Shown piece after piece: positions 6,124-13,881 of a stretch of DNA of 13,910 nucleotides. Within the stretch, counting starts at the first letter, position 1. Each line of letters begins with the position of its first letter. The notes beneath the pieces were generated by a model. It was given only the letters and a program-made list of their open reading frames with translations. It had not been told where the DNA came from and searched no databases. Location: the NCBI GenBank assembly GCA_900554385.1, contig USHE01000026.1, forward strand, positions 1-13,910, written 5' to 3'. Origin of the DNA: an uncultured bacterium (GTDB taxonomy: Bacteria > Cyanobacteriota > Vampirovibrionia > Gastranaerophilales > Gastranaerophilaceae). The position numbers and the translations under genes were made by a program.

Positions 6124-7248
6124 ATGAAAAAACTTCTGAAAAGAATAGCTTTATACATATTATCGGTTTTTGTTTTGACGACCTGGTTGTCAAACACTGC
6201 AGACTGCTCGAGTTTGAAATCTATTAACCAAAAAATGAAAACTACGCAGGAAAAAATTAAGACCCTGAAACTTAAAGAAAATCAGGAAAAGAGTAAACTT
6301 GTAAAAAACCAGAGAAGGAAAGAGCAAAATCAAGCAAACCTTGCGGCTTCCCAAAAACAGTACTCCGATATAGATATCCGCCTCAAAAATATGGAAGCGG
6401 AATATAATGCGTCTGTTGCTGAATTTAATAATGCCGATACCCAGATGAAAAACCGTATCAGGCAGGTTTACAAATCACAAAGAAAGGGTATGTTTGAATT
6501 AATTCTAACAGCAAAAGACTTAAACGGACTTTTAGACGTAAATTACTTTGAAAAAATAGTTATAAAAAATGACTACAAAAGAATGATGGAGTTAAAAACA
6601 AAATCTGCTAATATTGCTAAGATGAAAAAAGATATAGAAGCCCAAAAGATTTATCTTGCACAAACAATAAAAGACATAAATTCACAACAAGCCTCCCTTC
6701 AACGTGCTATTGCTGAAAATCAAAACATGATTAACAAACTAAAGACAGACCGTAGAGCTTATGAACGTTCTGAAAGAGAGCTTGCCAGACAGTCAGCAAA
6801 TCTTCAAAGCATGATAAGTAAAAGTTACGGACATTCTAATGTCAAAGTTTCATCAACCGGTTTTATGAAACCAATTGGCGGAAGAATAACGTCCCCATTT
6901 GGCTGGAGAACACCCCCGATATTCAAAAGCCGAACATTCCACTCCGGAGTAGATATAGGCGGACCTAATATGGGAAGCATACACGCCTCTAACGCAGGAA
7001 AAGTCATTTACTCAGGATGGTACGGAGGTTACGGGAAAGTGGTTATTATTGACCACGGCACAGTAAACGGGCATCCGACAACAACCCTGTATGCTCACAT
7101 GGCAGCAACAAAAGTAGGCGTCGGACAAACTGTTTCAAAAGGACAGGTAATAGGACTTGAAGGTACAACAGGTTATAGCACAGGACCACACTGTCACTTT
7201 GAAGTAAGAATTAACGGAAAACCTAATAATCCGTTAAATTATATCTAA
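6124..7248 (+). CDS. Periplasmic M23 family metallopeptidase with coiled coil (EnvC-like)
   Basis: The 374-aa product starts with a Sec signal (KKLLKR, hydrophobic core 8-22, likely cleavage near Ala26). Long Lys/Glu/Gln-rich helices follow that look like a coiled coil (about 30-100 and 150-230). A C-terminal LytM/M23 domain (about 245-374) is complete: the zinc ligands His273 and Asp277 in HSGVD, the catalytic His325 in YAHM, and the HxH ligand pair His356/His358. The residue inside HxH is Cys, where Leu is most common. The coiled coil plus LytM layout matches EnvC and related murein hydrolases or amidase activators; with intact zinc ligands, direct cleavage of peptidoglycan cross-bridges is likely. 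The start has no clear ribosome site and lies 3 bp after the small peptide gene. The next gene follows after 16 bp. Confidence 0.92.
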   Translation: MKKLLKRIALYILSVFVLTTWLSNTADCSSLKSINQKMKTTQEKIKTLKLKENQEKSKLVKNQRRKEQNQANLAASQKQYSDIDIRLKNMEAEYNASVAEFNNADTQMKNRIRQVYKSQRKGMFELILTAKDLNGLLDVNYFEKIVIKNDYKRMMELKTKSANIAKMKKDIEAQKIYLAQTIKDINSQQASLQRAIAENQNMINKLKTDRRAYERSERELARQSANLQSMISKSYGHSNVKVSSTGFMKPIGGRITSPFGWRTPPIFKSRTFHSGVDIGGPNMGSIHASNAGKVIYSGWYGGYGKVVIIDHGTVNGHPTTTLYAHMAATKVGVGQTVSKGQVIGLEGTTGYSTGPHCHFEVRINGKPNNPLNYI

Positions 7249-7264
7249 CATAAGGAAGAAATTC

Positions 7265-9559
7265 TTGAAAAAATACGTAATTCTATCTTTAATAACATTG
7301 ATGCTCGGAGTTTCTGTATCAGCTCAAACAACGCAAGATGAAAACAGTAAACAAATCATCTCTGATATGGAAAAACTGCAGGATAACCTGTTTATGGCTC
7401 CTGTAATACCGCTGCCGGAAGTTAAATATGACATAGAAACAGTAGAAGAAACAACCGGAATGGAAAGATTTACGGCAACCAAACACGGAATGCCGCTTTT
7501 TAAAAAAATGCGTATAAAAATGCAGAACTTCTACAAAACAAAAGCCCACGAAGCTGAACTTGAAGAACAAAAACAAGAAGCCGAAGAATTAAAAAGACTT
7601 CAAGAAGAAGAAAATGAACAGGATTTAACAATTGATGAATTAACTGATAGAAATCTAAAAAAAATATATAACAAAAATGAAGAAACTTTAACTACTGAAA
7701 CTAAAGAAAAAAAGAAATTTTCATTTTTCAAAAAGAATAAAAAACAGGAAACAGTTTCTGATAATGACAAAGATAAAGAAAATCAGGACGAAAACACACC
7801 GGATTTAACCGGCTCAATACAACAAGCAGACGTTCAAAAGGAAGTTCAGCTTGACTGTGACAATGTACAATTTTTTGAGGATAAAAATGAAGTTGAGGCT
7901 TCTGGAAATCCGATATTATATTTTCCGCCTCAAGGTATAACCCTAAAAGCGGATAAAATTGTCTATAATACCGCCTCAAACATCGTCAAAGCCTACGACA
8001 ATGTACAGATTATAAAAGACGGCGATACTATATATGGTGATTTTATCCAAATTAATATGAACGAAGAAACAACATTCCTTGACAATATGTCAGCGGATAA
8101 AATGCTTATGAGAATTCGTGCAAAAAATGCTCGTTCAGAAGATAATAAAATTATCCTCGAAAAAGGTGATATGAAAGCCTCAAAACCATATATAGCCCGA
8201 TTTAAAACAAGAGTTTTGGGTATTGATGTTTCTAGAATGGTAATCAGCGATGAAGACCGTTCTTATCTTGATGAAACAGGAAATTCAAAAGTTTCGCTTG
8301 ACGCAAGCGAGATTAACGTAGATGCCGACAAGGTTCATAATGTAATCACTTTAAAAAATGCGGATTTGAGCTATAATGACAAACACCTTGTCCACTTTGA
8401 CAAACTAAAGATTTTCACAGATAAAAACAGTGACTATTTTGAAGCAAATTATCCTGAATTTGGCTCACGTTCAAACCTTGGAGCTTTTGCCGGACCCGGA
8501 TTTGTATTCAAAACTCCGTTCGGCTCTACAGTGAAACTTATTCCGTTTCTTAACTACAAAAACGAAATTGGTGTAGGCGGAGCATTAAAATATAGAAGCG
8601 GGACCAATATGACGGAATTAATGTACGGTTCTTCCGCAGATATATTCGTAATGAGAGGTAAACAACAGCTCGATGATAACCTTTATCTGCAATATGGAGC
8701 AAACTCCTACGTAGATGACTGGTTCTTGGGTAACCGTATGGCAAAATATTCCGCAGAACTTGTATATAACAACGGGAAAAGAATAAAAAACTTTTTAGGA
8801 CCAAAACATGACCTAACCGTTAAAAACAGATTATCCGCCGGTATTATGGAAGATAATGATATCTCAAGATACGATTCCAAAAACATGACATCAAGCGGAA
8901 TGACAACCCCTAGATTTAGATATATGGGCGAATTAGGGCAAAATTTATATAAATATCACGATGAAGAAGCCTTGAAAATGCTATCCTTAGACCTTGTTAT
9001 GCAGGGCAGCGTAGCATTATACGGTAACGGTGACACTCAGGTTATAGGCAGAATCGGTCCGAGAATTCATACCCAGTATAAATACTGGATGCAGGATATA
9101 AGCTACTTCATATCAGGATATCAGGACAATACTCCAATGCCAATGTTTGATGCATACAGATACGGACATTCGAATGTATTTATAAGAGAAGCGGTGAGGG
9201 TTAACAAGTACCTGACAATAGCCTATGCAACATCCATTAACCTTTCGGATGACGCTCCTAACAAAAAACAATGGCAAGAAAACGCATTTATCTTTGCGAT
9301 AGGTCCGGATGACTTTAAAATTAATTTTGGCTATGATTTCATTCGTCAAAACACATATTTCGGTGTAAATATTGCACTTGATACAAAAAACACCAGTGTA
9401 AATTTTGATAAAATGGTTATAAAAGACCCTGACAAACTAGCAAGTAAAGAAAAAGAAATCAGAGAAATAACCTTTGAACAACAACAACCTTCTAAAAATG
9501 AAATAAAAACTCATGCAAAAGTAATAGAAATTGAAGACCCGAATAGAGAAGAATTATAA
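7265..9559 (+). CDS. lptD: LptD/OstA-like LPS assembly outer membrane protein
   Basis: The start is TTG, chosen because a strong AAGGAAG site lies 8 nt upstream and the product then opens with a clean Sec signal ending VSA|Q at residue 20. A charged Glu/Lys-rich region (about 95-190) precedes an OstA/LptA-type beta-jellyroll (about 196-300) with LDCDNVQFF, GNPILYF, ITLKADKIVYN and YDNVQIIKDGDTIYGD, the repeating strands that carry LPS across the periplasm. More beta repeats follow to about 400, then about 300 residues of alternating amphipathic strands rich in Gly, Tyr and Asn (405-705), as in an outer membrane barrel. It ends with a hydrophilic tail of about 60 residues. The barrel part is much shorter than in E. 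coli LptD (roughly 580 residues), so this is LptD-like by domain and context, not a clear orthologue. Position between an M23 hydrolase and lpxI-lpxB supports LPS export. Confidence 0.72.
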   Translation: MKKYVILSLITLMLGVSVSAQTTQDENSKQIISDMEKLQDNLFMAPVIPLPEVKYDIETVEETTGMERFTATKHGMPLFKKMRIKMQNFYKTKAHEAELEEQKQEAEELKRLQEEENEQDLTIDELTDRNLKKIYNKNEETLTTETKEKKKFSFFKKNKKQETVSDNDKDKENQDENTPDLTGSIQQADVQKEVQLDCDNVQFFEDKNEVEASGNPILYFPPQGITLKADKIVYNTASNIVKAYDNVQIIKDGDTIYGDFIQINMNEETTFLDNMSADKMLMRIRAKNARSEDNKIILEKGDMKASKPYIARFKTRVLGIDVSRMVISDEDRSYLDETGNSKVSLDASEINVDADKVHNVITLKNADLSYNDKHLVHFDKLKIFTDKNSDYFEANYPEFGSRSNLGAFAGPGFVFKTPFGSTVKLIPFLNYKNEIGVGGALKYRSGTNMTELMYGSSADIFVMRGKQQLDDNLYLQYGANSYVDDWFLGNRMAKYSAELVYNNGKRIKNFLGPKHDLTVKNRLSAGIMEDNDISRYDSKNMTSSGMTTPRFRYMGELGQNLYKYHDEEALKMLSLDLVMQGSVALYGNGDTQVIGRIGPRIHTQYKYWMQDISYFISGYQDNTPMPMFDAYRYGHSNVFIREAVRVNKYLTIAYATSINLSDDAPNKKQWQENAFIFAIGPDDFKINFGYDFIRQNTYFGVNIALDTKNTSVNFDKMVIKDPDKLASKEKEIREITFEQQQPSKNEIKTHAKVIEIEDPNREEL

Positions 9560-9561
9560 AA

Positions 9562-10185
9562 ATGAAAATTGCACCATTAAAAAAAGAAATCATAGAATAC
9601 GGCAGACTTTGCGGGGAAAAGAATTTCACACCGGGAGTCTCCGGCAATATATCGGCAAGATATGAAGATAAAATATTGATAACATCTTCAGGCTCAGCTA
9701 ACGGCTATTTAACTGAAGATGAATTTTCACTAATTGATTTTGAAGGGAATGTTCTGGAAGGTAACCCGAAAGCTTCAAGTGAAAAAATGGTACATATAGA
9801 ATTTTATAAAAAAAGAAAAGACATAAACTATGTAATCCATGTTCATCCGCCTTATTTATGCACTTTTGCTTCCTGCGGGAAGCCAATGGATGAACCGCTT
9901 ATGGCTGAAATTGTCTACTACTACGGGCAAATCCCGCTCGCTGAATACGGATTGCCATCTTCAAAAGATTTGGTAGAAAAAACCGCCAAGTATTTTGATA
10001 AATACGATTCAGTATTGATGGCAAACCACGGATTTATCACTGGCGGCTCAACAATAAAAGAAGCTTACTTAAAATTAGAAATGGCTGAGGGTTATGCTCA
10101 AGTCCTATTTAATACAAAGTTATTAGGAAATGAAGTACTCCTGACAGATACACAGGTTCAGGAAATACTAAAACTAAAAAGTTAG
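9562..10185 (+). CDS. Class II aldolase/adducin family protein (FucA-like)
   Basis: This 207-aa protein has the complete metal site of the class II aldolase/adducin fold: GNIS (29-32) and SSGS (42-45) phosphate-binding loops, Glu74 in KASSEKMVH as the usual general base, His93 and His95 in HVHPP, and His156 in ANHG as zinc ligands. E. coli L-fuculose-1-phosphate aldolase has the same layout and almost the same length (215); it splits fuculose-1-phosphate into dihydroxyacetone phosphate and lactaldehyde. Ribulose-5-phosphate 4-epimerase and methylthioribulose-1-phosphate dehydratase share these motifs, so the substrate is open. The ATG is 2 bp after the lptD-like stop with only a weak ribosome site, so translation is likely coupled. 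No other fucose gene is in the window. Confidence 0.88.
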   Translation: MKIAPLKKEIIEYGRLCGEKNFTPGVSGNISARYEDKILITSSGSANGYLTEDEFSLIDFEGNVLEGNPKASSEKMVHIEFYKKRKDINYVIHVHPPYLCTFASCGKPMDEPLMAEIVYYYGQIPLAEYGLPSSKDLVEKTAKYFDKYDSVLMANHGFITGGSTIKEAYLKLEMAEGYAQVLFNTKLLGNEVLLTDTQVQEILKLKS

Positions 10186-10208
10186 AAACTAGAAAAGAGG
10201 AATATAAA

Positions 10209-11030
10209 GTGTCATTAATGTTGGAAAATAAACAGGGATTAATAGCCGGCGACGGTACTTTGCCGGTAAAAATGGCTCAGTATGCCAAAGAGAACGGGTT
10301 TGAAGTCGTTTGCATATCATTTTCAAAAGATAATTTATCCCAACTGAAAAAATATTGTTCAAAAGTTTATTCCTGCCACCCCGGTGAAATAAACCGAATT
10401 GAAAAAATATTAAAAGATGAAGAAATAAAACAGCTTACATTCTTAGGAAAAGTAAACAAAAGCGTTCTGCTGAAATTATACAAATTTGATTCACGAGCAA
10501 TCGAACTTCTTAAGACTGTAAAACGCCTCAACGATGACGAAGTAATGCTCTTAATCGTAAGAGAAATGGAAAAAATCGGAATTACGGTGCTGGATCAGAC
10601 AATATTCATAAAAAACCTTATGATTCCGGCAGGCGTTCTCGGTAAGCACAAACCAACAAAAGAACAGATGGAAGACGTAAACTACGGTTTCTGGCTTGCA
10701 AAAGAAATGGGCAAAGTTGATGTGGGTCAATCTGTCGTTATAAAAGACAAAATGATTATGGCAGTAGAAGCAATTGAAGGTACAGACAAATGTATAAGAC
10801 GCGGAGCAAAACTCGCTAAAAGAAACGCTGCTGTCGTAAAAGTTTCAAAACCAAAACAGGACAAGCGTTTTGATATTCCGACAGTCGGGTTGAGAACTTT
10901 GCGTACAATGAGAAAATATAAAGCAAATCTTCTTGCTGTAGAAGCAAATGAAACAATTATTGTAGATCAGGAAAAAGTAATTAAATACGCGGATGATCAT
11001 CACATAGTGTTAATGGCAGTAAGTTTATGA
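10209..11030 (+). CDS. lpxI: UDP-2,3-diacylglucosamine pyrophosphatase LpxI
   Basis: LpxI hydrolyses UDP-2,3-diacylglucosamine to lipid X (2,3-diacylglucosamine 1-phosphate) and UMP, the step done by LpxH in E. coli. LpxI attacks the alpha phosphate and is a different fold. The 273 residues are the usual family length. Visible marks are LIAGDGTLPV (11-20), the conserved DVGQSVVIKD and MAVEAIEGTD (171-193), and KRFDIPTVGLRT (219-230), whose Asp222 is the best candidate for the catalytic Asp described in Caulobacter. The start is GTG, fixed by a GAGG site 8 nt upstream; the ATG three codons later would be too far from it. The stop overlaps the lpxB start as ATGA, so both are translated together and catalyse consecutive steps. 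Confidence 0.95.
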   Translation: MSLMLENKQGLIAGDGTLPVKMAQYAKENGFEVVCISFSKDNLSQLKKYCSKVYSCHPGEINRIEKILKDEEIKQLTFLGKVNKSVLLKLYKFDSRAIELLKTVKRLNDDEVMLLIVREMEKIGITVLDQTIFIKNLMIPAGVLGKHKPTKEQMEDVNYGFWLAKEMGKVDVGQSVVIKDKMIMAVEAIEGTDKCIRRGAKLAKRNAAVVKVSKPKQDKRFDIPTVGLRTLRTMRKYKANLLAVEANETIIVDQEKVIKYADDHHIVLMAVSL

Positions 11031-12151
11031 AAAAAATATTTATAGTCACAGGAGAATATTCAGGCGATATTCATGCCGGCATGGTTGCAAAAGAACTCAA
11101 AAAGCTAATTCCGGATATTGAAATAGAAGGAATAGGAGGAGAAAACCTAAAAAATGCAGGTGTGAAGCTTTTTTGCGACCAAAAAAAAATGGGTGCAGTC
11201 GGAATTTCTCCCAAAATTATCCTTGACCATTTAACGCTGGGTAAAAGAGTCGTTGATTACCTGATTAAAGAATACAAACCTGATTTGGTACTGTTAACCG
11301 ACTATGGAGCATTTAACTTAAGCATTTCGAAATTCTTGAAAAAAGCAGGTATAAAAATATTCTATTATATTCCGCCACAGGTATGGGCAAGCCGTCCGTG
11401 GAGAATAAACACAATAAAAAAGAATATTGATAAAGTTCTGTGCATATTTCCTTTTGAAAAGGAGCTTTATGAAACTCACGGAATAAAAACACATTATTGC
11501 GGTCACCCGTTGGTATCTCAGCTGCCGGAAAAAGCAAACAGAGAAGAATTCCTCTCAAAACACGGATTTGAGCCAAATAAAAAACTCGTTTCAATTTTTC
11601 CAGGCTCAAGAGTCTTTGAATTAAAACAACTTATGACCGTATTTTTAAAAAGTGCGAAAATACTACAAAAGAAACATCCTGATTTACAATTTTGCATATC
11701 TCATGCCCCTAATCTTTCGGACAAAGATTATAACAAATATTTGAAAAATACAGATATCAAAGTAATAAAAGGTGAAAATCAGGCATTATTAAGTGTATCG
11801 GATGCACTTATCCTTGCATCCGGAACAGTTGCTCTGGAAGCGGCACTGTACGAAACTCCGATGATTATTGCATACAGAGGACCTTGGATTTTTTATTTAA
11901 TTTATCTTTTAGTAAGATGCTTAAAAATGGTTTCACTACCAAACATAATAACTAACAAAATAATTGTTCCTGAGATTATACAGGCAAGCGTAAAACCAGA
12001 TAACATATCGTATAATATTGAAAAAATTCTATACGATAATGAATATAGAACAAATTATATAGAAGAATTAAAAGGGGTTAAAACACTTCTTTCTGATAAA
12101 ATATCCTCAAAAGAAGCGGCAGAAACAATTGCGGCGGAATTTCTTCCGTAA
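11027..12151 (+). CDS. lpxB: Lipid-A-disaccharide synthase LpxB
   Basis: LpxB is an inverting GT-B (family GT19) glycosyltransferase at the inner face of the cytoplasmic membrane. It joins lipid X to UDP-2,3-diacylglucosamine to give the beta-1,6 lipid A disaccharide. The 374 residues (E. coli 382) contain the N-terminal VTGEYSGDIHAG (7-18; AGEASGD in most), GIGGENL (35-41), Asp92 in TDYGAFNL at the place of the catalytic Asp of E. coli, YIPPQVWASRPWR (114-126), YCGHPLV (157-163), FPGSR (191-195) and the nucleotide-binding ASGTVALEAALYETP (264-278). A hydrophobic stretch around 286-297 may touch the membrane. It overlaps lpxI by 4 bp. No clear terminator follows; a 68-bp AT-rich gap leads to the next gene. 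Confidence 0.96.
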   Translation: MKKIFIVTGEYSGDIHAGMVAKELKKLIPDIEIEGIGGENLKNAGVKLFCDQKKMGAVGISPKIILDHLTLGKRVVDYLIKEYKPDLVLLTDYGAFNLSISKFLKKAGIKIFYYIPPQVWASRPWRINTIKKNIDKVLCIFPFEKELYETHGIKTHYCGHPLVSQLPEKANREEFLSKHGFEPNKKLVSIFPGSRVFELKQLMTVFLKSAKILQKKHPDLQFCISHAPNLSDKDYNKYLKNTDIKVIKGENQALLSVSDALILASGTVALEAALYETPMIIAYRGPWIFYLIYLLVRCLKMVSLPNIITNKIIVPEIIQASVKPDNISYNIEKILYDNEYRTNYIEELKGVKTLLSDKISSKEAAETIAAEFLP

Positions 12152-12177
12152 CAAAACTTTAATAAAACGGCAAAAAA

Positions 12178-12183
12178 TATAAT
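12178..12183 (+). promoter_or_regulatory. Possible -10 element before the 532-aa orphan
   Basis: A perfect TATAAT lies in the 68-bp gap after lpxB. No good -35 is found 16-18 bp upstream (AACTTT at 12155-12160) and there is no TGn extension. The gene may therefore have its own weak promoter, be read through from lpxB, or both. Confidence 0.3.
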
Positions 12184-12219
12184 AAAAAAACGTTTATATA
12201 TTTGTAGCAGGTTTATTTT

Positions 12220-13818
12220 ATGGTTTATCAGGCAGGAAATATTTCATATAAAGAATCACCTTTTTATAACTTTACGCGAAATCGTAGAGATAATAACTTC
12301 TTTGTTGAAAAAAAATATACAGCCCCACAAACAAAAACTGCAGAAGAAGAAAAAAGTCATAAAGTTATAATAACCCTTGCAACAAGTGCATTAGTACTAG
12401 GCTTTGGAATTCTAGCACTTATGAGAGGACCAAAAGGCTCAAACAAAATTCTCTCAAAAATCAAAACCTTTCTTGAAAAGAAAATTGCCCAAACAAAGAC
12501 CTCTAAAACCGGAGAATCCGTAAACCAGTTTTATCTTTCATCCTTAAACAAGGTAAACTCTTTTATTGAAAAATCTGAAAGTATAAACAATTTCACCTCA
12601 ATAAAAGACGCTTTGTGCAGAAAAGCAATGGAAAAACACCCTTGGTCAAAGAAGATTTACAAAAAAATTACAAAAATGTTTGAAATGACAAGCCGTAAAA
12701 CAGTTGTAACAGCTTGGCACAACACAAAAGAAAGAATGCATAACACATTTGATAAGCTTTCAAAACTTGACGAAAAAATCCTTAGAGAAAAAGGCGCACA
12801 AAATATTACAATTAACGGGGTCGCCAGACGCGGCAGTGAATGGCTTGAAATAATAAAAAATAACCGAGCTGACATATCAAATATTCTTGAAACAAACACA
12901 AATTCTGCGAACTCAATGGCTCGTTATAAAAAAATCAAAAATGCAACCAAAAATTTGGATGACGTAACAATTGAAATCTTCAAGGATTGGAAAAACAAAG
13001 ATTTATACCAGACATTTGCAGCTGACAGAGTTATCCTAAAAGATAAGGCGGCACTCTTTGACGAAATGAACGCCTTCAGACAGCAAATCAGCTTTACCAG
13101 AGAAGATAAGCTTGAGATGGCAAAAAATCTTGTTAGAAAAGTTGAGAATAACACATTAACGAACGATTATACTCTGCTAAAACAGTTCAGCCAGCTTAAA
13201 ACAGACCTGCACAACGGGCTATCTGACGATAAACTAATAAAAAGTATCGACAAACTCAAAGATATATTAACTAAAAGTGATGCAAAAATCGATTCTGAAG
13301 GGCATGTTTTTGACTTGCTTGACAGAACAAAAGAACTTTTGTCCAAAAATAAGACATCCTCATCTATGAAAATGACGGCGAAACCTCAACCGGCAAAACT
13401 TGATGAAATGCTTGAAATTTATAAAAGGCTTGCCCCTGATGAATACGTAAACATTGAAAAAGACTGTAAAAAAATCGTAAAAAATATAGATAAATCAATT
13501 AATATAGAAGCAGAACAGTTCTTCGACAAAGTCAGAGATTTACAAATTGGCTCAGCACCAACAGATGTACTGTCAATCCTTGGCTCTGCCGGAATGATAG
13601 GATACGGTCTTGCAAAAGCAAAAGACAATGACGAACGAATATCAGTAACATTAAAGGCCGGAATTCCTGTTATAGGAGCTGTTGGAACATCTTTATACTG
13701 CACAGCAAGGTTAATTTCAGGCGGAAAAGCAATGGCATTCGGTCTGCTTTCAGGATGGATTTTAAACAAAATTGGTGAACAAACCGACAAGTTTAGAAAA
13801 AATTTAGCCTCAAAATAG
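12220..13818 (+). CDS. 532-aa membrane-associated helical protein, function unknown
   Basis: I do not recognise this protein. It has no cleavable signal. After 48 polar residues with many aromatic and Asn residues comes one clear membrane helix (about 49-68, LATSALVLGFGILALM). Then follow about 380 Lys-, Asn- and Asp-rich residues that read as nearly all helix with heptad-like spacing. The C-terminal 84 residues hold three glycine-rich hydrophobic segments (about 449-466, 477-500 and 503-518), such as LGSAGMIGYGLA and GIPVIGAVGTSLYCTARL. The body could be cytoplasmic or periplasmic depending on topology. The ATG is preceded by AGG at 8 nt spacing. It follows lpxB in the same direction, 68 bp away, and is followed by a separate promoter. 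A lineage-specific envelope or membrane-organising protein is a guess only. Confidence 0.85.
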   Translation: MVYQAGNISYKESPFYNFTRNRRDNNFFVEKKYTAPQTKTAEEEKSHKVIITLATSALVLGFGILALMRGPKGSNKILSKIKTFLEKKIAQTKTSKTGESVNQFYLSSLNKVNSFIEKSESINNFTSIKDALCRKAMEKHPWSKKIYKKITKMFEMTSRKTVVTAWHNTKERMHNTFDKLSKLDEKILREKGAQNITINGVARRGSEWLEIIKNNRADISNILETNTNSANSMARYKKIKNATKNLDDVTIEIFKDWKNKDLYQTFAADRVILKDKAALFDEMNAFRQQISFTREDKLEMAKNLVRKVENNTLTNDYTLLKQFSQLKTDLHNGLSDDKLIKSIDKLKDILTKSDAKIDSEGHVFDLLDRTKELLSKNKTSSSMKMTAKPQPAKLDEMLEIYKRLAPDEYVNIEKDCKKIVKNIDKSINIEAEQFFDKVRDLQIGSAPTDVLSILGSAGMIGYGLAKAKDNDERISVTLKAGIPVIGAVGTSLYCTARLISGGKAMAFGLLSGWILNKIGEQTDKFRKNLASK

Positions 13819-13832
13819 TGTAAATATACTAT
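13816..13832. promoter_or_regulatory. Imperfect dyad at the -35 position of the last gene
   Basis: TAGTGTA-AA-TATACTA (13816-13831) is an imperfect inverted repeat, with one position off perfect. It begins like the AGTGTAAA dyad at 1917 but has a shorter centre. It lies at and just upstream of where a -35 would be for the extended -10 at 13851-13859, so an operator or activator site is possible. Confidence 0.2.
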
Positions 13833-13850
13833 ATCCTTAGACTTTTTATC

Positions 13851-13859
13851 TGCTATAAT
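13851..13859 (+). promoter_or_regulatory. Extended -10 promoter of the last gene
   Basis: TGCTATAAT is a perfect extended -10 (TGn plus TATAAT). No consensus -35 lies at 17 bp, which extended -10 promoters can tolerate. The start site near 13866 would give a leader of about 16 nt, with the AAAGGA ribosome site near its 5' end. Confidence 0.55.
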
Positions 13860-13881
13860 CAGGCTGAAAGGATTATGTATA

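Noticed and set aside
6124..6210. M23 protein as a lipoprotein (Cys28 after the hydrophobic core)
   Set aside because: The residues before the Cys (T-A-D) do not fit the L-[AS]-[GA]-C lipobox, so a plain Sec signal is more likely.
11313..11609. 98-codon minus-strand frame inside lpxB
   Set aside because: It is antisense to an unmistakable lpxB with all motifs in frame. The translated sequence is Leu/Phe/Cys-rich without domain-like features.
13419..13790. Open 123-codon frame on the minus strand inside the 532-aa gene
   Set aside because: It lies fully antisense to a well-supported gene, has no ribosome site or promoter that I can see, and its residue make-up looks like a codon mirror of the sense strand.
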